A stretch of DNA of 64,000 nt, taken from the NCBI RefSeq assembly GCF_900103655.1, contig NZ_FMXC01000006.1, positions 1-64,000 on the forward strand, in the 5' to 3' direction. Positions 27,329 through 36,347 of this stretch are shown one piece after another. The stretch comes from Lactobacillus kefiranofaciens. Lineage in GTDB: Bacteria; Bacillota; Bacilli; Lactobacillales; Lactobacillaceae. The notes beneath the pieces are model-generated. The model saw only the letters and a program-made list of their open reading frames with translations. It was not told the DNA's origin and did not search any database. The position numbers were made by a program, and so were the translations under genes. The stretch's first letter is position 1. Each line of letters starts with the position of its first letter.

Positions 27329-27568
27329 TTAACGGTAATCCTTAAGGAAATCCATCATCTTATCATAATCGGCATCATGTTCAGCGTCATATGCATCTTC
27401 GACCTTAACCACCTTATTGCCTTCAGTAACAATGCGATATTCACGCAAATCATTCTTTTCATTAGCAACAACAGTAATTTCGCCCTTACCAGGTGTTGAA
27501 TACAAGGTTGGGTTAAGAACTTCATTTAACTTATCTGATAATTGTTGATTAAATGCAATTTGATTCAT
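27329..27568 (-). CDS. Small conserved-looking cytosolic protein, function unknown
   Basis: A 79-residue acidic protein with no hydrophobic segment. It starts MNQIAFNQQLSDKLNEVLNP and contains a beta-rich middle (GEITVVANEKNDLREYRIV, then EGNKVVKVEDAYD) and a helical acidic end. I do not recognise the family. It has its own terminator, and a nested palindrome about 65 bp upstream may be an operator, so it is probably a separately regulated single-gene unit. Confidence 0.65.
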   Translation of the reverse strand: MNQIAFNQQLSDKLNEVLNPTLYSTPGKGEITVVANEKNDLREYRIVTEGNKVVKVEDAYDAEHDADYDKMMDFLKDYR

Positions 27569-27630
27569 TTAAAATATCTCTTTTCTTAAAACATTTCCAA
27601 CACGGATATTATAACACCAAGTTTATGAAT

Positions 27631-27662
27631 TTACCAAGTGAAGTAAATAATTTACTTGGTAA
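27631..27662. promoter_or_regulatory. Nested palindrome upstream of the 79-residue gene
   Basis: The outer arms TTACCAAGT (27631-27639) and ACTTGGTAA (27654-27662) overlap a second perfect palindrome, AAGTAAAT-A-ATTTACTT (27641-27657). It lies between the stop of the YdjM-like gene and the start of the 79-residue gene on the minus strand. It could be an operator for a dimeric repressor or a weak terminator; the missing T run favours an operator. Confidence 0.45.
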
Positions 27663-27680
27663 AAAGTAATATATTACTTA

Positions 27681-28242
27681 TTAAACTTCAGGTGCCATTG
27701 TTAACCAAATCCAATATCCTGTCATAAAAATAATTCCCAAGGTAGCTAAGAAAGTCATCATTTTTTCAAAAGCTCCGCCTACCTTATATCTATACCAGCT
27801 TCGTTTAAATTTATTTTTAGAAAATGGGGCTAACCAATGAACACCCTGCTTGCTAAAACTGTCCTCAACTAAATGCAAGAAATATCCAATTATTAATCCT
27901 AGCCAAATACTACCCCACCAATTAGGCAATTGACCTATTCTCAATTGAATTTTAATGAAATAATTCATTATGTAGAATAAACCCACAGAAAAAATTAACC
28001 AACCCAATAATGAATGGGTAATCCCACGATGACGAAGAAACAGACTGAAGTTTATCAGTGACTTTCGACTAGTTGTACTATTATATTCATCAATATCAGG
28101 CAAGGAAGCGCCAACTCCTGTAGCTAGTAAGATAATGACATTAGAAGATAAATTAGTTAAAAAGGCATTACTAGCAATTAAGCCTAGTTCTACAACTGCA
28201 ATGCTACATAATCGATGTGATCGCGTTAGTATTTGACTTCAC
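27681..28242 (-). pseudogene. YdjM/DUF457-like membrane metal-dependent hydrolase, 5' end broken
   Basis: The part from 28103 to 27681 (140 residues) has the family signatures LPDID upstream of the first ATG and RHRGITHSLLGWLIFS, GYFLHLVEDSFSKQGVHWLAPF, with three or four membrane segments. The same frame is open upstream to a TGA at about 28239 and codes for the expected N-terminus (TRSHRLCSIAVVELGLIASNAF) but has no ATG, GTG or TTG start. A GTG at 28242 behind GGAAGTGAGG lies one base out of frame. A single-base shift between 28205 and 28240 therefore seems to have uncoupled the start. The hydrolase activity of the family is predicted only. Confidence 0.65.
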
Positions 28243-28331
28243 CTCACTTCCTAGTAATTAACTATATTGTAGCATGCAAAAGCTCAATATTAACAGTTAT
28301 AGTCACTTTTCACTTTCGTGTGTATCAAAAT

Positions 28332-28370
28332 AAATAAGCCATAAAAGCAACTAACTTATATGACTTATTT
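28332..28370 (-). terminator. Possible terminator of the FAD-oxidase pseudogene
   Basis: AAATAAGCCATA (28332-28343) pairs with TATGACTTATTT (28359-28370) with one mismatch; minus-strand transcripts would run into T-rich sequence. The stretch 28256-28400 holds nothing else that I recognise. Confidence 0.5.
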
Positions 28371-28400
28371 ACTTCATCTTATATTGAGTACAAATCTTAT

Positions 28401-29809
28401 TTAATCATGCATTGGAAAGACCTTATCTGGATTAATTACATCATTTGGATCAAAGGCTAATTTGATCTTTCTGAGCATTTCGACATAATCCTTACCATAA
28501 TAATCTTCAAAGTATGGCTCTTTGGCGTAACCAATACCGTGTTCACCTGACATGTTGCCGTCTACTTCTTTGGCTTTCTTATACAATTCAGTAATAACTT
28601 CTTTGCTCTTTTTAGCGTAAACTTCCTTAGAATCGTCATCTGAGCAGAGATAGATGTGCAAGTTACCATCACCAGCATGACCAAAGTTAGGGATGCGCAT
28701 CCCTACTTTCTTTTCCAATTCATCAATTCTCTTCAAAACATCAGGAATATGATCAATCGGCACTGAAATATCAACTTCATCCATCATTGGCGTTGACTTC
28801 TGAATTGCTAGCAATAGTTCTTCACGGGCTTTCCAAATTAATTTAGCTTCATCTGAATCAGCTGCTAAAACAACAGCTTTGCCGGCGTCAAATTGTCTAA
28901 CGGTCTCTAATACTTGTTTAAGCTCAGCTTCAACTTCGCCCTTAGTAAAGGCATCAATCCCTACAATAATGAAACCATTGCCTTTAGATACTGGGGATTT
29001 TTAATTTGCATAACTTTCCCACAAGTCAATCACTTTGAGACCCATAAATTCAACCGTAGTCGGCACAACTCCTGAAGCTAAAATTGCAGGGACTGATTTA
29101 ATTGCTTGCGTTAAAGTTGGATATGGGATCAAAGCATTAATAATTTCCTTAGGACGTGGATACAAACGAACAGTTACCTCAGTAACAACGCCTAATGTAC
29201 CTTCAGAACCAATGATCAAATCTTTTAATGAATAACCGGAAGAGGATTTAACTGCCTTTGCACCGAATTTATAAAGCTTGCCATCCGCCAAAACAACTTT
29301 CAATTCACGAATGTGTTCTCTAGTTACACCATATTTAATTGCCTTCAAGCCACCAGCATTAGTATCGACATTACCGCCAACAGTCGCCCAGTGCATTGCT
29401 GGTGCTGGCATGTAAGTAAAAGGCTTATCGGCTAAAAATTCTTCCATGTCCTTTAGTCTAATCCCGGCTTGAACAGTCATCGTTAGGTTATTTGGTTCAT
29501 AAGACAAAATCTTGTTCATCTTAATCATGTCTAAGGGAATACCGCCATCAACAGTTAAGTTTGCTCCCATTAAGCCGGTTGAATTACCGCGTGGCACGAT
29601 TGGAATATGGTGATCGCTAGCATATTTTACAACCTTTTCTACTTCCTCGTTAGTTATGGGTTGAATAAAACGAGATCAGGCATTGCACGTACAGTCTTGA
29701 ACTGATCATGATCCCAGTGAACAGTAGGTTTAGTAATAAAACGATCTTCATCCCCAATAAAAGAACGCAATTGCTCGAGATCTTCACTCGTAATCTTGTT
29801 ATAACTCAT
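28401..29809 (-). pseudogene. FAD-binding oxidase (GlcD / D-lactate dehydrogenase type) with two lesions
   Basis: From ATG 29809 (GGAG site upstream) the reading gives MSYNKITSEDLEQLRSFIGD and continues to a one-base shift near 29665. The next frame then carries the PP-binding FAD signature PRGNSTGLMGANLTVDGGI, ATVGGNVDTNAGGLKAIKYG and GSEGTLGVVTEVTVRLYP. An in-frame TAA at 29001-29003 interrupts it, after which the same frame continues to the C-terminus (IPNFGHAGDGNLHIYL, MSGEHGIGYAKEPYF). Intact length would be about 469 codons. Such enzymes oxidise 2-hydroxy acids at the membrane. Two independent lesions make decay the likely explanation. Confidence 0.85.
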
Positions 29810-30016
29810 CGAAGTAACTCCTTTCAAAATAATAATGTAAGCGGATTAATAACCACAGTTATATTTTAACGCCTTATTTGACTTAATTTAAATTTTTGAG
29901 ATGAAATATTTTTCTATTTTAATAATTCTCTGATAAGTATTAATAAATCCACTATTGTAATAATTCACTATTACAGTTACAATTCTAAACAGATATTTTT
30001 AAGGAAAGGGATTTTT

Positions 30017-30785
30017 ATGAAAGCACATAATTTTAGCTTAGACGGAAACCAACTAAAATTAATTGCGGTTTTCTTTATGATCTTTGATCATATTTATACG
30101 TATACTTTAATAGATGTTTTACCACAATGGTGCAGTTTGATTGCCGTTTTGTAGCACCGCTGTTTGTTTATTTCTTAGTAGAAGGATTCTTCCATACTTC
30201 TAATCGGAAACGATACTTATTTAGAATCTTAGGTGCCGCAGCGGTTACTTGGATTGGTGAGATTATTATTAACCTCGCCTTCCATAACACAAGCCACCTC
30301 ACCCATACGATGACCGTCTACTCTGTTCTTGAGGGAAATAACATCCTAGTTACTTTGGCAATCTTTTTAGGTATCATGTGGGCTATTGAATTGTTTAGAG
30401 AAAACAAGCGTAAATGGTGGTACTTGATTTTAGCTATTTTCCTAACATTTCTCAGCGCGATATTTGAAGGTGGACTTTATCTTTTAGCTGTGTTGTTTAT
30501 CTTCTACTTTGGTTACCATAAGCCAAAAATTGAATCATGGGGCATCTTTATTTGGTGCTTGCTTTTATTCATTAAAGCACTAATCACTGCTCACACAACC
30601 AGAACTGATTTATACTCCAGCTTAACTTTTACAGTGAGTGGATGATGGTATCGGTTTTGCCATTTATCTGGCTGTATAATGGTCAGCGCGGTAAAAAGAG
30701 CTGGATTACTAAATATTTCTTCTATATTATTTATCCATTGCATTTATGGATTTTGATGATTTTACATTATTTATTCTTTAGGTAA
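30017..30785 (+). pseudogene. TraX-family membrane protein with two frameshifts
   Basis: ATG 30017 (AAGGAAAGGG site) opens LDGNQLKLIAVFFMIFDHIY, the TraX start. The frame ends at TAG about 30153, and one extra G in ATTGCCG (about 30141-30146) would restore RFVAPLFVYFLVEGFFHTSN. The second part runs to 30645, where one missing T near 30627-30630 shifts the frame again; the third continues YSEWMMVSVLPFIWLYNG to TAA 30783-30785. Several membrane segments are visible. TraX-like proteins are membrane acyltransferase-like; the substrate in lactobacilli is unknown. Confidence 0.8.
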
Positions 30786-30802
30786 AAAAGCAATCAAAAA
30801 AA

Positions 30803-30835
30803 CAGAACTCATTTTAAGATGAATTCTGCTTTTTT
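30803..30835. terminator. Bidirectional terminator between the traX-like and rlmD-type genes
   Basis: CAGAACTCAT (30803-30812) pairs with ATGAATTCTG (30819-30828) with one mismatch; A and T runs on both sides. Confidence 0.8.
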
Positions 30836-30847
30836 TAATTATTTAAA

Positions 30848-32222
30848 TTATTTAGCAGGTGTTAAAACACAGAAGCACTTCAAATCAGGCGTTTGTGGTG
30901 AAGTATCAATTGGTAATAACTTACTTGTTGTATAGCCACTGTTCTTAAAGCGTTTCAAATCGCGAACCATCGTGTCTGGATTAGCAGAACCATAAACAAT
31001 TCTTCTAGGTTTCATTTCTACTGCTGCATCAATAAAGCCTTGTGATAATCCTTTAACTGGTGGTGCAGTAATAATTACGTCAGCATTTTCGCCATTTTTA
31101 GCAAAACGAGCCAAAATTTGTTCTACACTGCCATTATAGAAGGTAATATTGTCAATCTTATTTTTCTTGGCATTGGCTCTAGCATCTTCAATAGTAACTT
31201 GAGCATTCTCAATTCCGCGAACAGAAGCCACATCTTTAGCTGCAAGCAGACCGAGTGTGCCTACACCACAATATGCATCGATTAATTTATCATCCGGGTG
31301 TAAATCAGCTAAGTTCAAAGCTAAATCCATAATCGTTTGTAATTGACTACCATTAGCTTGGAAGAAGCTCTTAGGTGAAACTTTAAATGTCATATCGTTA
31401 ATTGTATCTTCAACATAGTCATCACCCCAAATTGGGATATTGCTCTTGCCAAAGATTTGTTCACTATCAGTCACATCTGTTGGTTTATGCGGGTTGTAGT
31501 TTAAAACAATTCCGTTGATATTATGCATAGTTTGGGTAACTAAACCCACAATTTCTGGTAAATCATAATGATCATTCTCATGAGTAACTAATGTAACAAT
31601 CATTCCATTATTACTGTGCGAACGGCGAACATCAATATCACGAATAAAGCCTGTATTAGTTTCAGGATTATAAGCTGAAACCTTTAATTTACGCAAAATA
31701 TCTCTCACGCCCAGAATATCTTGAGCTACATTCTCATTGGCAATTAAATATGAATTAAGTGGAATAAACTTAGCTGTTCTCGGTTCATAGAACCCCACTT
31801 CTAGTTGACCATTAATTTCTCGAACTGGTAAAACAAGCTCATTACGATACGTTAGCTTCTTAGGACTAGGGATAACGTCATTAACTGTAACATCATCCAT
31901 TTCGTTCTTTTTAAGCAATTGTTCGATTCTGCTCTTTTTAAATTCCAATTGCTTATCATATTTATAATTTGCTAAACGTACATAACCATTATTAGCCCAT
32001 TTTTCATTATCGCCCTGTACTCTATCAGGACTTGCTTTAACAATTTCAACACTCTTAGCAGCCATTGTGTTTTCGTGAACTGCTAAGACTTCAGCTTTAA
32101 CTTTTTCGCCAGCCAGGAAGAGCATCACGTACAAAAACTAATTTGTCATTGTACTTGGCCAAGCCTCTTCCCTCCGGGGAAAGGCTTTCGATAGTTAATT
32201 CTACGATGTCGTTCTTCTTCAT
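30848..32222 (-). pseudogene. 23S rRNA (uracil-5)-methyltransferase, RlmD/RumA type, broken by a 4-bp duplication
   Basis: ATG 32222 opens a TRAM domain (KKNDIVELTIESLSPEGRGLAK, then DKLVFVRDALPG), and the frame is lost at about 32108-32117, where TGGC is present twice in CCTGGCTGGCG. Removing one copy gives DALPGEKVKAEVLAV and joins to 428 intact residues: FGKSNIPIWGDDYVEDTI, FQANGSQLQTIMDLAL, the SAM site LIDAYCGVGTLGLLAA, and APPVKGLSQGFID. The catalytic-Cys region PDLKCFCVLTPAK is at the end. The family methylates U1939 or U747 of 23S rRNA. Loss of the TRAM start probably inactivates it. Confidence 0.85.
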
Positions 32223-32583
32223 TTTAAATACGCCTCACATATTCAATCCGGTATCAAATATCCATAACTAAAGCCCATCAATAATCTTCTTAACTATATG
32301 ATATTAAAATTTACTGACATGGTCAACTTAAAAGGAGCTGGCTTAAGCTAAAGTCACTATCACTTTCTATTCTATACGAGGTTGAGACCCATTTAAGTAA
32401 GTAGTGCATTACTATATGCTTAAACTAATTTATATATTAATAAACTGATTTTATTGAAAACTATCCAATTTAATGAATCCTTATCAAAATCAGCTAATCT
32501 TGTCCCTGTATAGATTATATATACCAATAAAGCCATCATAGCACTTTTACCAGTACTTGTAATTATTTTTACACTAGACCAAA
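32223..32583. other. Gene-free stretch between hpt and the rlmD-type gene
   Basis: About 360 bases without a convincing gene. The minus strand is open from about 32560 to 32418 and could code for some 45 hydrophobic residues (MMALLVYIIYTGTRLADFDK and on), but it has no ribosome site; it may be the decayed end of a membrane-protein gene. No RNA gene, repeat or clear promoter is recognised. Confidence 0.4.
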
Positions 32584-32614
32584 GAAAAAAACATTGCTAT
32601 TTATTGCAATGCTA
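32584..32614 (-). terminator. Terminator of hpt
   Basis: CATTGC (32592-32597) pairs with GCAATG (32606-32611); on the minus strand it ends in at least seven T. Confidence 0.75.
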
Positions 32615-32634
32615 ATATAGTTATTCCGGATGAT

Positions 32635-33177
32635 TTAAGCATATACTCTTTGCTTAAGCACCCCGACGAATGGCAAATTACGGTAAAGACCGTTGTAGTC
32701 TAAGCCGTAACCAACTAGAAATTCATTAGGTGCTTTAAAGCCATAATCATCTGCATGAAAATCTACTACACGTGTTTCGGGCTTGTCAAGCATCGCAATT
32801 ACTTCAACGCTCTTAGCACTCCGACCGGCCATTACCTTAGTCAAGGCTTGCAAAGTTCTGCCAGTATCAATAATATCTTCCATAAAGATAACGGGACGAC
32901 CTTGAACATCTGACTTGATATCTTGCGTAATCTTTACATTGCCAGTTGAACTCGTGCCAGCATAGCTTGAAGCCTTAATAGGATCAATAGTTAATTTGAA
33001 AGTCAATCGCTTAATCATGTCACTGGCAAATATCATTGCCCCATTCAGTACAGGAATGACGATTGGCTCCTCACCCGCGTATTTTTCATTAAGGCGAGCT
33101 GCCATCTCATCCATGCGGCTATTAAGTTGTTCTTGACTGAATAATACTTTTTCAATATCGTTGTTCATTCTGATCAT
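32635..33177 (-). CDS. hpt: Hypoxanthine phosphoribosyltransferase
   Basis: Salvages hypoxanthine and guanine with PRPP to make IMP and GMP in the cytoplasm. The 180 residues contain the PRPP-binding loop VIFMEDIIDTGRTLQAL, the early PVLNGAMIFASDMIKRL segment, the flexible-loop SSYAGTSSTGNVK, and the C-terminal FLVGYGLDYNGLYRNLPFVG. Length and order are normal. The start ATG 33177 is preceded by AAAGGG. A single-gene unit with its own terminator; in many Firmicutes the gene lies beside tilS and ftsH, which is not the case here. Confidence 0.93.
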   Translation of the reverse strand: MIRMNNDIEKVLFSQEQLNSRMDEMAARLNEKYAGEEPIVIPVLNGAMIFASDMIKRLTFKLTIDPIKASSYAGTSSTGNVKITQDIKSDVQGRPVIFMEDIIDTGRTLQALTKVMAGRSAKSVEVIAMLDKPETRVVDFHADDYGFKAPNEFLVGYGLDYNGLYRNLPFVGVLKQRVYA

Positions 33178-33370
33178 TGTTCCCTTTCAAATTAGTTAAC
33201 GATCAGATTTTAACATATTATTTTATTAATTAACAGCTTTTTTGACCGAAAATAAGTTATTTTGCTAATTAAAGCAAATTATGCAATTATATTGTTCGTG
33301 TTTTACCAAATGTGATAAATGAAATCCTTTTCAAAAATTTGTTATAATTGTAATTAAAGAGGGTGACCTA

Positions 33371-34506
33371 ATGTCTTTGCCTACAAATAATTATGTAATC
33401 AAAAAAATATGGTATTCCTACTCAAGTAGCAATTTGGGTTGGTAATCCATATATTCCTTAGCATGATTCCGAAATTCCTGGTGGGAAGCTTGGTGAACTA
33501 TTAACTATTAATCAAAATGGTAAATGTATTGTTCAATCAATGGTTTTTAATAGTGAACAACGAAAATCAATTATCGGAAAACCACCAGAAAAATTTAAAA
33601 TTTCGAGTGAACTAGCTCAAAAATTTCTAAAACGAATTTTAATTATCTTAAATTATATAGGTGAACTTAAACATGACACTATAATTTCCCCTAAAGAAAC
33701 CGAAATCACCTTAGAGAATAATTCTTCTCTTACCCTTTATAAATTATGAAGATAGCAATGAGCTTGCTCTATATAAGCTTTCTATGGATATTCGAAATGC
33801 ATTAGATAGAGCTGACTTAATGGTTTTTGACGGTAATAATCATGAAGATTTTATTGATAAAATGGAAATTCAATATAAAGAAAATAGTGGCTATGAAGAA
33901 AGATTAACATTGAATCGTCAGAGAGAAACAATCACTTATCACCGTAAACAACCTGACAATTTAAAGGTAACATCAACCTACTTTTTCACGGATCAGATCA
34001 GTAAAATTTTAGATAACTTAAATCCAATTGATTTTACTACTACAATCCCTGGATTGCCTAAAAACGTTGTCGTGTCCTCTACTGATTTAGGTCAATTTAA
34101 ATGTAAAATTGTTCGACGCAAATTAAAGACTATTCAAATTAGTGGCGATTACGAAAAATATAGCTTACCTGCTCCGTGGAACGAGTTAATGAAATTATTG
34201 CATGAAATACTAGATATTCCTGCGACGGGGCCACTATTAGATGAACATTTTTATAAACGTAGACGGCGCTGTAAAGACGATTATATTTATTTGACTGTAA
34301 CATTTGAAGAGTATGGTAAAAAATATAATTATCTTACTGATGATGATTCCATTATGGTGGGTGATTGGGTACTTGTTCCAGTAGGATCAAATAAACAAAC
34401 ACATCAAGTACTAGTGATTGCTAAAAATTACTATAAAAAAGATCAGGTTCCTTATCCTTTACACAAAATAAAAAAAGTAGTAAGAAAAATAGAACCTGAC
34501 GAATAA
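33371..34506 (+). pseudogene. Unknown protein gene with three lesions
   Basis: ATG 33371 (GAGGGTGA site) opens a frame that is lost in a run of seven A at about 33401-33407; six would restore KKYGIPTQVAIWVGNPYIP. TAG at 33459-33461 then interrupts (probably CAG before), the frame continues HDSEIPGGKLGELLTINQNG to 33749, and a shift near 33715-33735 leads into NYEDSNELALYKLSMDIRNA and the 240-codon remainder. The C-terminus has DSIMVGDWVLVPVGSNKQTH, suggesting a small beta-barrel. I do not recognise the family. The intact protein would be about 378 residues, soluble and without a signal peptide. It lies directly upstream of an exported-protein gene (18-bp gap), possibly as an operon. Confidence 0.6.
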
Positions 34507-34524
34507 ATTAAGGAAGCGATTAAT

Positions 34525-35358
34525 ATGCTTAATAAAAAAACTATCATTAAACTGATTTCTGCTTTGCCAATTGCATTAATAGCGATTAGCCCTAACATAG
34601 CGTATGCGGATAATAGCGGCGGCGAGCAGTCTTCAAGTGAAACTTCGCAAAGTAAAGAATCTGTCTCTTATCAATCTGCTTACTGGCGTTGCATTAATAA
34701 GGAAAATGGCCAAGTCTTGCAAACTATGTACGCTGATACGGTTAAAGTAGTAGATGGTGTCCCTGAACGCAAAATGTTTAACCTGGGACAAGTGCCTAAG
34801 CAAATTGGTGATTACCAGTTGGCTGGTCAAGTTACTACTAAACTCGAAGTTGATCCCAGTAATCCTAGTGGCATGACTTATATCGATTGCGACTATTTAC
34901 CTGCTCACCATAGTGAAGCTGATGAACATCATATTCAACCTGATAAACAACAAAATATTGTCAATGATGCGAAAAAAGCTTATCGTAACTACCATCATAC
35001 GGATAAAGGCTTTGTCGCACCAGGCTACTACGATCAGCACAATCAATACCATCCTACGATGTCTCTAGATGAATGGCGACAGAAAAACAAGATGCCAGGT
35101 ACTGTTACTCCGGGACCAAATAGCAAAACGCAGATTGCTGCTGCTAAAAATAAAGCTAAAAAGCAGGAGAAAAACAAAGTACCAGGTAGCAAAGAAAAAG
35201 CTAAAAAAGCTGCAATGGCCAAAAATAAAGCTGAGGTTAAGGCACAAAACAGAAACGCAAATATCTTAAAATTTGTTGTTATTCCGTTAATCGCTTTAGC
35301 AATCATTAGTATTTTCATCCCTTGGCAAAAAATTAAAGGCAAGCATTCACACAAATAA
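34525..35358 (+). CDS. Exported tail-anchored surface protein, function unknown
   Basis: A 277-residue protein with an N-terminal signal peptide (MLNKKTIIKLISALPIALIA, cleavage probably after the AYA near residue 28) and a C-terminal transmembrane segment (ILKFVVIPLIALAIISIFI) followed by basic residues, so it should be anchored with the body outside. The outer part has a compact domain with WRCINKENGQVLQ and MTYIDCDYLPAHHS, giving two Cys that may form a disulfide, then a YDQHNQYHPTMSLDEWR segment and a Lys/Ala-rich stalk (residues 205-245). AGGAAG precedes the ATG. No family recognised. Confidence 0.7.
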   Translation: MLNKKTIIKLISALPIALIAISPNIAYADNSGGEQSSSETSQSKESVSYQSAYWRCINKENGQVLQTMYADTVKVVDGVPERKMFNLGQVPKQIGDYQLAGQVTTKLEVDPSNPSGMTYIDCDYLPAHHSEADEHHIQPDKQQNIVNDAKKAYRNYHHTDKGFVAPGYYDQHNQYHPTMSLDEWRQKNKMPGTVTPGPNSKTQIAAAKNKAKKQEKNKVPGSKEKAKKAAMAKNKAEVKAQNRNANILKFVVIPLIALAIISIFIPWQKIKGKHSHK

Positions 35359-35363
35359 AAATA

Positions 35364-35394
35364 AGAGCTGAGGATCAATTTCCCCAACTCTTTA
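35364..35394. terminator. Weak terminator between the exported protein and the HAD gene
   Basis: AGAGCTGAGGA and TCCCCAACTCT pair imperfectly; A-rich and T-rich flanks suit both converging genes. Confidence 0.4.
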
Positions 35395-35404
35395 TTATGC
35401 TCTA

Positions 35405-36220
35405 TTACTTTTGCAAAACAAAACGTTCGATTGCTTCAGCTACACCGTCATGATTATTATCGGCTGTAGTAATGAAATCACATTGATCTTTCATCTCCGG
35501 ATTCGTGTTAGCCATTCCCACGCCTAAGCCAGCAGCCTTAATCATTGATAAATCATTAAAATTATCACCTAACGCCATTGTTTCTTCTGGCTTAATGCCT
35601 AGTTTACGCGCTAACCACAACAATCCTGCACCTTTATTAACTCCTTGATGGTTGAATTCCAAGTAACGGTTAGAAGAATATGATACGTCAAGTTCATTAG
35701 TTAAATCGCCTAAATCTGCAGCAATTTCTTTTAAATATGGCATATTAGGATTGCCATATAATTCTTTAGCAATCTCTTGACCTTTTAAGAAATCAAGGTT
35801 GTCATTATCAATTATCCGATATACATGACGGCCGTTAATATATTTATTTTCTTCTTTATTAGTATTGTAGACGTACAGCATATCCTTGGTATACACGTGA
35901 ATGCAAACATCATATTTTTGCCCCAGTTGATAAAGTTGATTAGCCATCTGCCAAGATAGTCCTTGAAACTTCATTACCTGATTATCTTTATTCTCAGTAA
36001 TGCATCCCCCATTAAAAGAGATGACATACTCATTAGGCTGATCGATTAGATTAATCTCTTGCAAAGTTTGCGTAATAGCTTTAAATCCGCGTCCTGTTGC
36101 AGGAACAAATTTTACGCCCATCTTGGTAACAGCTGCAATTGCTTTGCGATTACGTTTACCTACGTGAGTATCATCATTTAATAAAGTTTCATCCAGATCA
36201 CAAGCGATTAGTTTATACAT
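35405..36220 (-). CDS. Cof-type HAD-superfamily phosphatase
   Basis: A 271-residue haloacid-dehalogenase phosphatase of the Cof/IIB group. Motif I is ACDLDETLLND with the nucleophile Asp, motif II is FVPATGRG, and motifs III/IV are in NHQGVNKGAGLLWL and MALGDNFNDLSMIKAAGLGVGM. These enzymes dephosphorylate small phosphorylated metabolites such as sugar phosphates or flavin and pyridoxal phosphates; the substrate is unknown. ATG 36220 was chosen because GGAG lies upstream and motif I begins right after it; the open frame extends 29 codons further without homology. Confidence 0.88.
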   Translation of the reverse strand: MYKLIACDLDETLLNDDTHVGKRNRKAIAAVTKMGVKFVPATGRGFKAITQTLQEINLIDQPNEYVISFNGGCITENKDNQVMKFQGLSWQMANQLYQLGQKYDVCIHVYTKDMLYVYNTNKEENKYINGRHVYRIIDNDNLDFLKGQEIAKELYGNPNMPYLKEIAADLGDLTNELDVSYSSNRYLEFNHQGVNKGAGLLWLARKLGIKPEETMALGDNFNDLSMIKAAGLGVGMANTNPEMKDQCDFITTADNNHDGVAEAIERFVLQK

Positions 36221-36291
36221 ACAACTCCAACTTTCTATTTTGAATACGTTTTCAGTATAAACTAAAAATATAAAAAATGCATTGAGTGAAT

Positions 36292-36322
36292 AAAAAAGAC
36301 GACACACAATAGTATCGTCTTT
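36292..36322 (-). terminator. Terminator of the adhesin gene
   Basis: AAAGACGA (36295-36302) pairs with TCGTCTTT (36315-36322); T-rich on the minus strand. Confidence 0.7.
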
Positions 36323-36347
36323 CTTGCTTGTATTTAAAACTAAATGA

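Noticed and set aside
33371-34506. Two separate small genes (33540-33749 and 33784-34506)
   Set aside because: The coding-like sequence continues across the gap in one frame or the other, and only the ATG at 33371 has a proper ribosome site.
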